A stretch of DNA of 64,000 bases from Kribbella amoyensis (GCF_007828865.1 NZ_VIVK01000001.1:5208001-5272000); one strand, 5' to 3'. Counted from the stretch's first letter, positions 8,386 through 16,916 are shown. Notes: a model not told the origin generated them from the sequence alone. Numbers and translations are program-made.

Positions 8386-9164
8386 GTACCAGATCGTCCT
8401 GGCTCACCAGCTCGCGCTCGGCCGCGATCCTGCTGCCGTTCGTCGGGGTGCTCGGCATCTTCGCGGTGTGGTGGCTGGCCATTCTCGTGTTCGAGATCGA
8501 GCCGTTCCTGCTGCCCAGCCCGGCGGACGTGGTCGCCAAGTTCCTCGAGCAGCCCGGGTACCTGCTGCAGCAGACGATGGTGTCGTTGCTGGAGACCCTG
8601 GTCGGGTTCGTGCTGTCGATCCTGATCGGTGTCCCGATCGCGCTGCTGATCGTCCGGTCGGTGATCCTGGAGCGGCTGGTCTATCCGCTGCTGCTCGCGA
8701 TCAACGCGATCCCGAAGATCGCGATCGCGCCGCTGCTGGTGGTCTGGTGGGGTTTCGGCCCGCTGCCCAAGGTGGCGATGGTGGTGCTGATCTGCTTCTT
8801 CCCGATCGTCATCTCGACCGCGCAGGGGATGAAGTCGACCCCGGCCGAACTGGTCGAACTGCTCCGGTCGCTGAAGGCGAGCCGGTTCCAGGAGTTCTTC
8901 AAGCTGCGCTTCACCTACGCGCTGCCGCAGGTGTTCACCGGGCTCAAGGTGGCGATCTCACTGGCCGTGATCGGGTCGGTGATCGGTGAGTTCTCCGGCG
9001 CCACCCAGGGCCTCGGGTTCGTGATCTGGACCTCCGGCGCCTCCGCCGACACCCCGCTCGCGTTCGCCGCGATCGGCCTGCTCAGCATCATGAGCATCGT
9101 CCTGTTCTACGGCCTGGTCCTGCTGGAGCACCTCTGGTTGCCCTGGGCCCAGGAGAACCGATGA
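8382..9164 (+). CDS. ABC importer permease, SsuC/TauC type (BPD_transp_1)
   Basis: Membrane component of the importer, 260 residues with about six helices. The cytoplasmic ATPase-contact loop SRFQEFFKLRFTYALPQVFTGLK follows the EAA pattern. ATG at 8382 overlaps the ATPase stop (ATGA); the frame is open much further upstream but only as a shadow of the ATPase gene. The stop overlaps the next gene start (9161), giving unbroken coupling between transport and catabolism genes. Confidence 0.9.
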   Translation: MSTRSSWLTSSRSAAILLPFVGVLGIFAVWWLAILVFEIEPFLLPSPADVVAKFLEQPGYLLQQTMVSLLETLVGFVLSILIGVPIALLIVRSVILERLVYPLLLAINAIPKIAIAPLLVVWWGFGPLPKVAMVVLICFFPIVISTAQGMKSTPAELVELLRSLKASRFQEFFKLRFTYALPQVFTGLKVAISLAVIGSVIGEFSGATQGLGFVIWTSGASADTPLAFAAIGLLSIMSIVLFYGLVLLEHLWLPWAQENR

Positions 9165-10249
9165 CCGCGCAGGCGTCGGACGCCGACCGCCGCGTCCTGG
9201 TCCGCCCGGCCTGGCTGGAGGCCACCGTCTCGGCGGTCTTCACCTCGCTCGGGTTCGACCCGGCGGACGCGGCCCAGATCGCGCACGCCCTGGTCGACGC
9301 GGAACTGCGCGGTGTCAGCTCGCACGGCATCCTGCTCGTCCCGATGTACGTCGAGCGCCTGAACGCCGGCGGGGTCACCCGGGAGCGCGAGCTGGACGTC
9401 CTGCACGACGCCGGGGCCGCGATCGTCGCGGACGCGCGCGGCGGGATGGGCCAGCTGACCAGCCCGCAGGCGATGGGGCTCGCGATCGAGCGGGCCGGCC
9501 GGTACGGGATCGGTCTGGTGTCGGTCCGGAACGCGCACCACTTCGGCGCCGCCAGCCGGTGGGCCATGCAGGCCGCGGAGGCCGGCTGCCTCGGCGTCGC
9601 GATGTCGAACACCACGCCGTTGATGCCGGCCCCGGGTGGCGCCGAGCGGATCGTCGGCAACAACCCGCTGGCGATCGCGGTCCCGACCCAGGCCGGCCCG
9701 GAGATCGTGCTGGACATGGCCCTGTCGGCCGTTGCCCTGGGCAAGATCCGGCTGGCGGCCTCGGCGGGCCGGCCGATCCCGGACAACTGGGCGACCGACC
9801 CGGACGGCGTGCCGACCACCGACCCGGAGGAGGCGGTGCTCGGGATGCTGCTGCCGGCCGCCGGGCACAAGGGATTCGGGCTGGCGCTGATGATCGACGT
9901 GCTCACCGGTGTCCTCAGCGGTGGCGGCTGGGGCGACGAGGTCCGGCCGCTGTACCGGGAGCCGGACCGGCCGAACGACTGCGCCCACCTGTTCCTGGCG
10001 ATCGACCCGGAACTGCTGGGCGGGATCCAGCAGTTCCGGCGCCGTTCGTCCGACCTGGCCGAGCGGGTGCGGGGGAGTGCGACCGCGCCGGGGGTGGACC
10101 GGCTGTACCTGCCGGGCGAGATCGAGGCGGAGCGGGCGCGCCAGCAGCGGCGGACCGGCGTACTGATCGAGCGGTCGGCGCTGGACGGGTTGCTGGCCGC
10201 GGCGCAGGCGGTCGGAGCTGTGGTACCGACCGGAGGGGAGCAGAACTGA
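9161..10249 (+). CDS. Malate/L-lactate dehydrogenase-family oxidoreductase (Ldh_2)
   Basis: NAD(P)-dependent 2-hydroxy-acid or imine-reductase family enzyme, 362 residues. Signature elements are the catalytic histidine region GVSSHGILLVPMYV (residues 48-61), NAHHFGAASRWA, and the nucleotide-loop sequences SNTTPLMPAPGG and NNPLAIAVP. The family includes malate, L-lactate, ureidoglycolate and delta-pyrroline-carboxylate-type enzymes, so the substrate is open. It is coupled to the importer permease by a 4-base overlap and to the RidA-like gene by a 1-base overlap, so it probably handles an intermediate of the imported compound. Confidence 0.85.
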   Translation: MTAQASDADRRVLVRPAWLEATVSAVFTSLGFDPADAAQIAHALVDAELRGVSSHGILLVPMYVERLNAGGVTRERELDVLHDAGAAIVADARGGMGQLTSPQAMGLAIERAGRYGIGLVSVRNAHHFGAASRWAMQAAEAGCLGVAMSNTTPLMPAPGGAERIVGNNPLAIAVPTQAGPEIVLDMALSAVALGKIRLAASAGRPIPDNWATDPDGVPTTDPEEAVLGMLLPAAGHKGFGLALMIDVLTGVLSGGGWGDEVRPLYREPDRPNDCAHLFLAIDPELLGGIQQFRRRSSDLAERVRGSATAPGVDRLYLPGEIEAERARQQRRTGVLIERSALDGLLAAAQAVGAVVPTGGEQN

Positions 10250-10644
10250 TGCCGAAGACCCAACTCACGAGCGAGGCGCTGCGAACGCCGAACGGGGTGT
10301 TCTCGCAGGCCACCACGATCGAGGCGACCGGCCGGCTGGTGTTCGTCTCCGGGATGACCGCCCGGCGTCCGGACGGCAGCATCGCCGGTGTCGGCGACGT
10401 GGCCGAGCAGACCCGGCAGGTGCTGGATAACGTCCAGGCCGCGGTCGCGGCGGCCGGCGGCACGCTCGACGACGTCTGCCGGGTGGACGTGTACGTCCGG
10501 AACATGGAGGACTTCGCCAAGATCCACGAGGTCCGGGCCCGGTACTTCCGGGAGCCGTTGCCTGCCTCGACCCTGGTCGAGGTCAGCAAGCTCGCGGATC
10601 CGGACTACCTGATCGAGATCTCCGCGATCGCGGTGATCCCATGA
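10249..10644 (+). CDS. RidA/YjgF-family protein lacking the canonical substrate arginine
   Basis: Small trimeric-fold protein of 131 residues in the YjgF/YER057c/UK114 family. DVYVRNMEDFAKIHEVRARYF is the family helix. In archetypal RidA the segment PARSxVEV carries the arginine that binds the enamine/imine carboxylate. Here the aligned segment is PASTLVEV, so that arginine is a serine and standard imine deaminase activity is unlikely. Rid subfamilies without the arginine occur in catabolic operons, including some 2-aminomuconate deaminase-like proteins. The ATG overlaps the preceding TGA. The exact reaction is unknown. Confidence 0.82.
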   Translation: MPKTQLTSEALRTPNGVFSQATTIEATGRLVFVSGMTARRPDGSIAGVGDVAEQTRQVLDNVQAAVAAAGGTLDDVCRVDVYVRNMEDFAKIHEVRARYFREPLPASTLVEVSKLADPDYLIEISAIAVIP

Positions 10645-10686
10645 CCGGGGTGGGTGAGCGCATGCGCGGCGTCGAATGGGTCTGAG

Positions 10687-11550
10687 ATGCGTTTCGTGAC
10701 CGTGACGTACGCCGGGGTGGACCGTCCCGGCGTGGTCGAGGACGCCGTGGTGGCGTTGCTCCCGTACCCGGACCTGACCGACGTGGTCGTGGCCGGGATC
10801 GATGCCGTCCGCAACGAGCTGGCCGGGGCCGAGCGGGTCCCGTTCGAGCCGGGCATGCTGCGGGCTCCGCTGCGCCGGTTCCGCCGGGACATCCTGTGCA
10901 CCGGCTGGAACTACTGGGACCACTTCGAGGAGTCGAAGGGCAAGCGCGAGGGCCAGGACGTCGACCGGCCGGATCACCCGACCTTCTTCACCAAGGGACC
11001 GGACGTGGTGGTCGGGCCGAACGACCCGATCGCGTACGACCCGGTGATCTCGGCCAAGTGGGACTACGAGGCCGAGCTCGCGCTGGTGATCGGCAAGGCC
11101 GGGCGCAGCATCAAGCCGGCCGACGCGCTCGGCCACGTCTTCGGGTACACACTCGCCAACGACGTGTCCCAGCGGGACCTGCAACGGCAGCACGGCGGCC
11201 AGTGGCTGAAGGGCAAGAGCATCGACAACACGATGCCGCTCGGCCCGTGGATCGTCACGCCGGACGAGCTCGGTGATCCGCAGGACGTTCACCTGCAGTG
11301 CCTGGTGAACGGTGAGGCGCTGCAGGACGCGTCGACCAAGCAGATGGCGTACGACATCGCGACGTTGATCAGCGAGCTGTCGTTCGGGATGACGCTGCGG
11401 CCGGGCGACCTGCTGCTCACCGGGACGCCGGCCGGGATCGGCAACGCCCGCGAGCCCCAGGTGTTCCTGAAGGCCGGCGACGAGGTCGTCACCCGCGCGG
11501 ACAAGATCGGCGAGCTGCGCAACGTCCTGGTACCCCAGGAGCTGGCGTGA
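10687..11550 (+). CDS. Fumarylacetoacetate hydrolase (FAH)-family enzyme
   Basis: Metal-dependent C-C hydrolase, decarboxylase or isomerase of the FAH superfamily, 287 residues. The metal-ligand signature is visible as WDYEAELALVIGKAGR, with the later GYTLANDVSQRDLQ aspartate and the KGKSIDNTMPLGPW lysine motif; LLTGTPAGIG is the conserved C-terminal turn. Such enzymes act late in meta-cleavage or gentisate-type pathways (fumarylpyruvate hydrolysis, oxalocrotonate decarboxylation). The ATG at 10687 gives the usual N-terminus (MRFVTVTYAG); an in-frame GTG at 10654 is a weaker alternative. The exact substrate is not readable. Confidence 0.87.
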   Translation: MRFVTVTYAGVDRPGVVEDAVVALLPYPDLTDVVVAGIDAVRNELAGAERVPFEPGMLRAPLRRFRRDILCTGWNYWDHFEESKGKREGQDVDRPDHPTFFTKGPDVVVGPNDPIAYDPVISAKWDYEAELALVIGKAGRSIKPADALGHVFGYTLANDVSQRDLQRQHGGQWLKGKSIDNTMPLGPWIVTPDELGDPQDVHLQCLVNGEALQDASTKQMAYDIATLISELSFGMTLRPGDLLLTGTPAGIGNAREPQVFLKAGDEVVTRADKIGELRNVLVPQELA

Positions 11551-12248
11551 CCAGCCGGCTGGAGCTGCTGCCGGGCGGCGGCCGTGGCGGGCGGCGGACG
11601 CTCGCCGAGACGGCCGCGGCCGAGTTGCACCAGCTGATCCTGTCCGGCGAGCTGCCGAGCGGTACGCCGCTGCGGCTGGTCGAGCTGGCGAGCCGGCTGG
11701 ACATGAGCCAGATGCCGGTCCGCGAGGGACTCCGGCGGCTGGAGGCGCTCGGGCTGGTCGACATCATCCCGCACCGTGGCGCCTGGGTCCGCGAGCTGTC
11801 GCTGGAGGACCTGCACGACACCCACGAGACCCGGCTCGCCCTGGAGAGTCTGGCGATCCGGGCCGCCGCCGAGCACTTCGGCGAAGAGGACGAGCAGAAG
11901 GCCGTCGTCGCGCTCGCCGACCACCTGCGGCTGTCCCGCGCGGAGGACTCGATCGGGGCCCGGCAGGCGCACGCCGACTTCCACTTCGCGCTGTACCGCG
12001 CGGGTGGCTCGCAATGGCTGGCCCGGGCGATCGAGCCGGTCTGGCAGAACAGCGAGCGGTACCGGTTCGGCAGCCGGCAGACCGTGATCCAGATCGAGCG
12101 GAACCGGCTCGAACACCAGGCGATCCTGGACGCGTGCGTGGCCCGCGACCCGGAGGCCGCCGAGCAGGCCCTGCGCAACCACCTGGCCGGCGCCGTTCAG
12201 CGGATCACCGAGACGATGACCTCCAAGCAGCAGAAGGAGCCGTCGTGA
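11547..12248 (+). CDS. GntR-family regulator with FCD ligand domain (copy 1)
   Basis: Transcription factor of 233 residues. The winged HTH covers about residues 15-80 with recognition segment SRLDMSQMPVREGLRRLEALG, followed by an all-helical FCD effector domain (metal/carboxylate-binding histidines likely in RQAHADFHFALYRAG and EHQAIL). Overlaps of 4 bases with the FAH gene and the SDR gene place it mid-operon. It is strikingly similar to the regulator at 17023, including an almost identical recognition helix, so both probably bind the ATTTGAT-N3-TGATCA motif at 6534 and 15899. It likely responds to a pathway acid. Confidence 0.9.
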   Translation: MTSRLELLPGGGRGGRRTLAETAAAELHQLILSGELPSGTPLRLVELASRLDMSQMPVREGLRRLEALGLVDIIPHRGAWVRELSLEDLHDTHETRLALESLAIRAAAEHFGEEDEQKAVVALADHLRLSRAEDSIGARQAHADFHFALYRAGGSQWLARAIEPVWQNSERYRFGSRQTVIQIERNRLEHQAILDACVARDPEAAEQALRNHLAGAVQRITETMTSKQQKEPS

Positions 12249-12973
12249 AGGTGACCTTCGACGCGACCGGCGAGGTCGTGGTGATCACGGGCGGCTCCCG
12301 TGGAATCGGCGCCGCCCTGGCCGAAGCAGTGGTGGCTCGCGGCGGTACCGCGGTCGTCCTCGACGTCGTGGAGCCGCGCGGCGAGGGCATCGCGTACTAC
12401 GAGGTCGACGTGGCGGACCGCGAGGCCGTGTTCAAGGCGATCGGCAGTGTGGTCGAGCGGTACGGGCGGATCGACGGCCTGGTCGCGGGCGCGGCCGTCC
12501 AGCCCCGGGCCGCGGTGATCGACCTGGACCCGGCCGAGTGGACGCACACGCTCAAGGTCAACCTGGACGGAGTGGTCTGGGTCTGCCAGGCCGTGATCCC
12601 GCATATGGTTGACCGGGGCAACGGGTCGGTGGTGGTGTTCACCTCCGGCCTGGCCTCGACCGGGTTCCCGCACGCGGCCGCGTACGCGTCCAGCAAGGCG
12701 GCGCTGAGCGCGTTCGCCCGGACCCTGGCCGCCGAGGTGGCCGAGCACCGGGTCCGGGTGAACCTGATCGCGCCGGGCGTCGTCGACACCGAGCAGTTCC
12801 GGTCGGCGAATGCGGGCGCGGACCTCGACCACTGGCGTGACACCACCGGCATCGGCGACCCCGCGGACGTGGTCGGCCCGCTGCTGTTCCTGCTGTCCGA
12901 CGCGGCCGCGATGACCGGGTCCCTGCTGACCCGCGAACGCGCGTTCGCCAAGCTCGACGACTTCACGGAGTGA
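12245..12973 (+). CDS. Short-chain dehydrogenase/reductase
   Basis: NAD(P)-dependent oxidoreductase of 242 residues. The cofactor loop is TGGSRGIG (residues 16-23) and the catalytic pair is in YASSK, with the Ser in VVVFTSGLAS. The usual NNAG motif is replaced by VAGAAV, a mild divergence. GTG at 12245 overlaps the regulator stop and gives the expected short N-terminus. In context it may oxidise an alcohol or dihydrodiol intermediate of an aromatic pathway; the substrate is inference only. Confidence 0.88.
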   Translation: MKVTFDATGEVVVITGGSRGIGAALAEAVVARGGTAVVLDVVEPRGEGIAYYEVDVADREAVFKAIGSVVERYGRIDGLVAGAAVQPRAAVIDLDPAEWTHTLKVNLDGVVWVCQAVIPHMVDRGNGSVVVFTSGLASTGFPHAAAYASSKAALSAFARTLAAEVAEHRVRVNLIAPGVVDTEQFRSANAGADLDHWRDTTGIGDPADVVGPLLFLLSDAAAMTGSLLTRERAFAKLDDFTE

Positions 12974-12976
12974 TGC

Positions 12977-14563
12977 GTGGCCTCGACTGACCAACTCCCC
13001 GTCGCGGTCGTGGGCGCCGGGCCGATCGGCCTGACGACCGCCCTCGGCCTGGCGCACTACGGCGTGCCGTTCGTGCTGCTCGAGGAGGACGCGGTGCTGT
13101 CCTCCGACACCAAGGCGGGCACCACGTTGTCGCGGACGCTGGAGATCTGGGACCGGTACGGCTGCGTCGACGAGATCCTCGCGGCCGCGTTGCGGATCGA
13201 CGAGATCGGCGACATCGACCGGGCCACGAACACGCCGCGCGCCTCGGTCCAGCTGGCCGAGCTGGTCAACGACACCCGGTTCCCGTTCGTGGTCAACCTG
13301 CCGCAGACCAAGATGGAGCCGATCCTCGCGGCCGCGCTGGAACGGACCGGGAACACCGTGCGGACCCGGACCAAGCTGGAGTCCTTCGCGATCGAGGACG
13401 ACCGGGTCGTCCTGGAGGTGTCGACGCCGGCCGGACCCGAACGGATCGAGGCGTCCCACCTGCTCGCGTGCGACGGCGGCCGGAGCCGGATCCGGGACGC
13501 GCTCGGCGTGGCCGTGACCGGTGAGACGCTGCCCGAGCGGTACATGCTGATCGACGTCGTGGTCGACCTGGACGTGAACAACGCCCGCGACTACCCGTAC
13601 CTGGCGTACTTCGCGGACCGGTCCGAGTGGATGGTGCTGATCCGGCAGCCGGACAACTGGCGGTTCCTGTTCCCGCTGGCCCAGGGCGCCGAGCCGCCAG
13701 GGGACGAGGACCTGCTGGTCAAGGTCAAGCAGTTCATCGGCGAGGTGGACCGGATCGAGTTGCTCGGCACGGTCATCTACAACGTGCACCACCGGGTCGC
13801 GGACGAGTGGACCCAGGACCGCAAGGTCTTCCTGATGGGCGATGCGGCACACCTGATCACGCCGATGTGGGCGCTCGGCCTGAACACCGGCGCCCTGGAC
13901 GCGTCGAACCTGCCGTGGCGGCTCGCCTGGGTCCTGCGGGGCTGGGCCGGGCCGGAACTGCTCGACGGGTACGAGCAGGAGCAGCGTCCGGTCGCGATCA
14001 ACGGGTCGGGCGAGATGGCGGAGGCGGCCCGCAAGTACATGTCGCACGAGCGGGGCGCGGTGACAGCCGGCTGGAGCGACTGGGCCACGGCGTACACGCG
14101 GACGTTGCTCAGCGTCCGGCTCGACGTCGAGGGACACGGTGACTGGTCGATGGTGATGACCAGTGCCGAGCCGCCCGCGGTCCGGGCCGGCGACCGCGCT
14201 CCCGACCTGTCGCTGCACGGTCCGTCCGGCCGGGAGACGATCCACGGGCTGTGCCGGGACTCGTTCGTGGCGCTGTACTTCACCGACGTCCGGCGGCGGC
14301 CGGAGCTCCCGGTGAACGACTCGCCGGCGCTGAAGCACTACGCGATCTCCCGCTGGGACGCCCCGCTCGACTCGGGCCTGCGGGACCGGTCCCTGTTCGA
14401 CCCGGGCAGCGTGGCGACCGAGCGGTACGGCGTACCGGCCGAGACGGTCGTCCTGGTCCGGCCGGACGGCCACGTGGCGGCCGTCGCGCCGATGCGGCCC
14501 GGGATCGCCGAGGAGCTGTACACCCGGGTCACCGGGCGGCCTGTCCCACGGGAGGGTGAGTGA
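12977..14563 (+). CDS. FAD-dependent aromatic hydroxylase (PF01494, MhpA/PheA-like)
   Basis: Class A flavoprotein monooxygenase of 528 residues, expected to hydroxylate an aromatic ring using NAD(P)H and oxygen. The dinucleotide motif is VVGAGPIGLTTALGLA near residues 10-25, the DG motif LLACDGGRSRIRDALG near 170, and the GD motif FLMGDAAHLITPMWALGLNTG near 285. The C-terminal 130 residues look like the thioredoxin-like domain of phenol/3-hydroxyphenylpropionate hydroxylases. The GTG start lies 3 bases after the SDR stop. It is the clearest evidence that the cluster degrades an aromatic compound. Confidence 0.9.
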   Translation: MASTDQLPVAVVGAGPIGLTTALGLAHYGVPFVLLEEDAVLSSDTKAGTTLSRTLEIWDRYGCVDEILAAALRIDEIGDIDRATNTPRASVQLAELVNDTRFPFVVNLPQTKMEPILAAALERTGNTVRTRTKLESFAIEDDRVVLEVSTPAGPERIEASHLLACDGGRSRIRDALGVAVTGETLPERYMLIDVVVDLDVNNARDYPYLAYFADRSEWMVLIRQPDNWRFLFPLAQGAEPPGDEDLLVKVKQFIGEVDRIELLGTVIYNVHHRVADEWTQDRKVFLMGDAAHLITPMWALGLNTGALDASNLPWRLAWVLRGWAGPELLDGYEQEQRPVAINGSGEMAEAARKYMSHERGAVTAGWSDWATAYTRTLLSVRLDVEGHGDWSMVMTSAEPPAVRAGDRAPDLSLHGPSGRETIHGLCRDSFVALYFTDVRRRPELPVNDSPALKHYAISRWDAPLDSGLRDRSLFDPGSVATERYGVPAETVVLVRPDGHVAAVAPMRPGIAEELYTRVTGRPVPREGE

Positions 14564-14955
14564 TGGCGTCCTTCGACGAACCGCTGCGCGAGGTCCTGCT
14601 GCAGACGGACGACCTGGAGTGGGTGGAGAAGTCGCTGGCCGGGCTGTCCCACAAGATGCTCTGGCGCGACCCGGAGACCGAGGCGTCGATCGCGCTGGTC
14701 CGGTTCGAACAGGGCAGCGGGATCCCGTCGGAGCACAAGCACGCCTCGAACCAGTTCATGTTCTGCCTGTCCGGGCGGTACGTGTACCTGCCGACCGGGA
14801 CCACGCTGACCAAGGGCAGCTTCTACTGGAACCCGAAGGGCGTCGTCCACGGTCCGACGCTGGCCGAGGAGACGTCGATCCTGCTCGAGGTGTACGACGG
14901 GCCGCACTACCCGGAGCGGCCGTCCTTCTACGACAACGACGAGGACGCACGCTGA
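14563..14955 (+). CDS. Small cupin-domain protein
   Basis: Single-domain cupin of 130 residues. Motif 1 is IPSEHKHASNQFMFCLSG, giving two histidine ligands and Gln where cupins usually have Glu; motif 2 is GSFYWNPKGVVHGPT, giving the third histidine. A metal site is therefore likely. No extradiol-type ring dioxygenase is present nearby, so this cupin is a candidate oxygenase for ring cleavage, but small cupins also act as isomerases or binding proteins. The ATG at 14563 overlaps the hydroxylase stop and follows GGAGGG; GTG 14560 is one codon upstream. Confidence 0.8.
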   Translation: MASFDEPLREVLLQTDDLEWVEKSLAGLSHKMLWRDPETEASIALVRFEQGSGIPSEHKHASNQFMFCLSGRYVYLPTGTTLTKGSFYWNPKGVVHGPTLAEETSILLEVYDGPHYPERPSFYDNDEDAR

Positions 14956-14956
14956 C

Positions 14957-15871
14957 ATGACCGGCTGGGACGTGCACACGCACCTGATCCCGCCCACGGT
15001 GCTCGCGGCGGCGCATCGGGGCGAGTTCGGGCTGGCGGCCGACGCGGAGTACCTGGTCGTCGACGGCCACGAGAAGCTGCCGCTCGGCAAGCTCGGTGAC
15101 CCCGCGGCCCTGCTGACCTGGGTCGACGAGCAGGACCTGGACGGTGCCGTCGTCTCCGTACCGCCCGCGCTGTTCCGGTACGACCAGGGCATCGAGTGGG
15201 CCGCGCTGGTGAACCAGGGTCTGCGCGAGCTCGCCGGTCCGCGGATCCGGGTGCTCGCGCATCTCCCGTTGCTCAACGCATCGGCTGCCGCGCTCGCGGC
15301 CGCGCTGGGCGAAGAGGGGATCTTCAGCGGCTTCGCGCTCGGTACTCCGGGGTTCGCGGGCCTGGATCCGGTCTGGGAGGTCCTCGACCGGTTGCGGGCG
15401 TTCACGCTCGTCCATCCGGGGCACAGCCGGGACCCGCGGCTGGACGCGTTCTACCTGTCGAACCTGCTCGGAAACCCTTACGAAACAGGGCTTGCGGCGG
15501 CCGAGCTGGTGTTCACCGACGTGCCGGCGAGGTACCCGGGGATCAAGTTCTGCCTGTGTCACGGCGGTGGTGTCACCGCCGCGCTGGCCGGGCGCTGGCA
15601 GCGGGGGATCGACACCGCGCGGCCGGGGATCGAGCCGCCGTCGCTGCCGGTGATGGAAGCCCTGCAGCGGTTCGCGGTGGACGACCTGGTGCACGATCCG
15701 GCCGTCCTGACGTTGCTAGAGGCAACCTTCGGCCAGGTGCTGGCCGGCAGCGACTGGCCGTTCCCGATGGGCAGCGACGACCTGGACCGGCGCCGGGCCG
15801 GGACCGCCGAGGCACTGACCCGGCCGCTCGGCCTGGTCGAGCCGCTCGACCAGGAGGTGGCTCAGCCGTGA
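14957..15871 (+). CDS. Amidohydrolase-family enzyme, ACMSD-like
   Basis: Metal-dependent hydrolase or decarboxylase of 304 residues in the amidohydrolase_2 group that includes 2-amino-3-carboxymuconate-6-semialdehyde decarboxylase and gamma-resorcylate decarboxylase. Metal ligands are suggested by DVHTHLIPP (HxH, residues 5-13), the histidine in LVHPGHS, LCHGGG and the catalytic aspartate in GSDWPFPMG. With the RidA-like, FAH and hydroxylase genes it fits a non-oxidative decarboxylation step in breakdown of a carboxylated aromatic or its ring-opened product. The start is 1 base after the cupin stop. Confidence 0.85.
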   Translation: MTGWDVHTHLIPPTVLAAAHRGEFGLAADAEYLVVDGHEKLPLGKLGDPAALLTWVDEQDLDGAVVSVPPALFRYDQGIEWAALVNQGLRELAGPRIRVLAHLPLLNASAAALAAALGEEGIFSGFALGTPGFAGLDPVWEVLDRLRAFTLVHPGHSRDPRLDAFYLSNLLGNPYETGLAAAELVFTDVPARYPGIKFCLCHGGGVTAALAGRWQRGIDTARPGIEPPSLPVMEALQRFAVDDLVHDPAVLTLLEATFGQVLAGSDWPFPMGSDDLDRRRAGTAEALTRPLGLVEPLDQEVAQP

Positions 15872-15898
15872 GACGAGCTTTTCGGCAGGGCCGACCTG

Positions 15899-15914
15899 TG
15901 ATCAGATATCAAAT
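15899..15914 (-). promoter_or_regulatory. Second copy of the ATTTGAT-N3-TGATCA operator motif
   Basis: The plus strand reads TGATCAGATATCAAAT, the reverse complement of ATTTGAT-N3-TGATCA. All 13 non-spacer bases match the core at 6534-6549. It lies 36 bases before the MDR oxidoreductase start, in the only gap between two otherwise tightly packed units. Binding by one or both FCD regulators is inferred. Confidence 0.6.
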
Positions 15915-15950
15915 GTTTGCGGCGGTAGCGGGGATGAGTGGGGTGGACGG

Positions 15951-16916
15951 ATGAACGCGCGACTGGGCACTGTGCTGCGCAGCTACGGTCCCGGCCAGCA
16001 GCTGAAGGCCGAAGAGGCCGAACTGACGGTGGGGCCAGGGGAGACCCTTGTCGAGCTGCAGGTCGCTCCGGTGACGCAGCTCGACCGGACGGTGCTGGCA
16101 GGCAAGCTCGCCCAGCAGTTGCAGCCTCCGTTCGTCCCGGGGACCGAGGGCGCGGGAGTGGTGCTGGAGTCCGGCACGCACGCCGCCGGCTCCCGGGTAC
16201 TGATCCGCGGAGGCGGCGTCGGCGTCTCCCGGCCGGGGACGTGGGGCACGCTCGCCGTCGTACCGGACGGGTCCGTGCACCCGCTGCCCGACGAACTGGA
16301 CGCCGCCTCGGCGATGGCGTTGCTGGCGTCCGCGCTGACCGCCCACACGGCGGTACGGCGGGTCGCCCAGGTGGTTCCCGGCGAGACGGTCGTGGTGACG
16401 GGGGCGACCGGTCTCGTGGGACGCCTGGCGGCCGCCGTGGCCCGGTCGGCGGGGGCGGCCAAGGTGATCGGACTCGCCCGCGCCGGGGAGTCCGCCGACC
16501 CCCTGCACGGGCTGGTCGACCAGGTGGTCCGGGTCGACGAACTCGGCCAGGTCGGGCGCGAGCTGCCGTGGTGCGACGCCGTGATCGACACCGTGGGCGG
16601 TCCGGTGACCAGTGGCGTGATGAGCCACATCACGCCGGGCGGCCGGGTCGCCGTCCTCGGGTACACGGCCGGCGAGTTCGCCACCCTCGACCTGCACCAG
16701 CTGATCGGCCGGGACCTGCGGGTCCTGCCGGTCAACATGCAGCGGACCGTGATCGAGCCGGGCGCGGTCACCCAGGTCCTGGCCGACATCGCGCCGGCCC
16801 GGATCGCGGTGGAGCTCGAGCTGATCCCGGCCACCCAGGCGGAGGCGGTCCTGGACCTGCTGTCCCGGGGGACGCCGGAGCGCCGGGTGCTGCTGGACCT
16901 CACCCGGCTGCGGTGA
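15951..16916 (+). CDS. Medium-chain dehydrogenase/reductase (zinc-free quinone-oxidoreductase type)
   Basis: NAD(P)-binding MDR protein of 321 residues. It has an N-terminal GroES-like domain (PGTEGAGVVLESG) and a Rossmann domain with VVTGATGLVGRLAAAVARSAGA. Structural and catalytic zinc cysteines are absent, which places it with quinone oxidoreductase or enoyl reductase-like members. It starts a second transcription unit behind the shared operator and precedes the second FCD regulator, so it probably belongs to the same catabolic pathway as the genes upstream. The substrate is unknown. Confidence 0.83.
   Translation: MNARLGTVLRSYGPGQQLKAEEAELTVGPGETLVELQVAPVTQLDRTVLAGKLAQQLQPPFVPGTEGAGVVLESGTHAAGSRVLIRGGGVGVSRPGTWGTLAVVPDGSVHPLPDELDAASAMALLASALTAHTAVRRVAQVVPGETVVVTGATGLVGRLAAAVARSAGAAKVIGLARAGESADPLHGLVDQVVRVDELGQVGRELPWCDAVIDTVGGPVTSGVMSHITPGGRVAVLGYTAGEFATLDLHQLIGRDLRVLPVNMQRTVIEPGAVTQVLADIAPARIAVELELIPATQAEAVLDLLSRGTPERRVLLDLTRLR

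Noticed and set aside
12197..14473. 758-codon minus-strand frame opposite the SDR and hydroxylase
   Set aside because: Low-complexity Arg/Asp/Gln-rich translation; the plus strand has full SDR and flavoprotein signatures with coupled starts.
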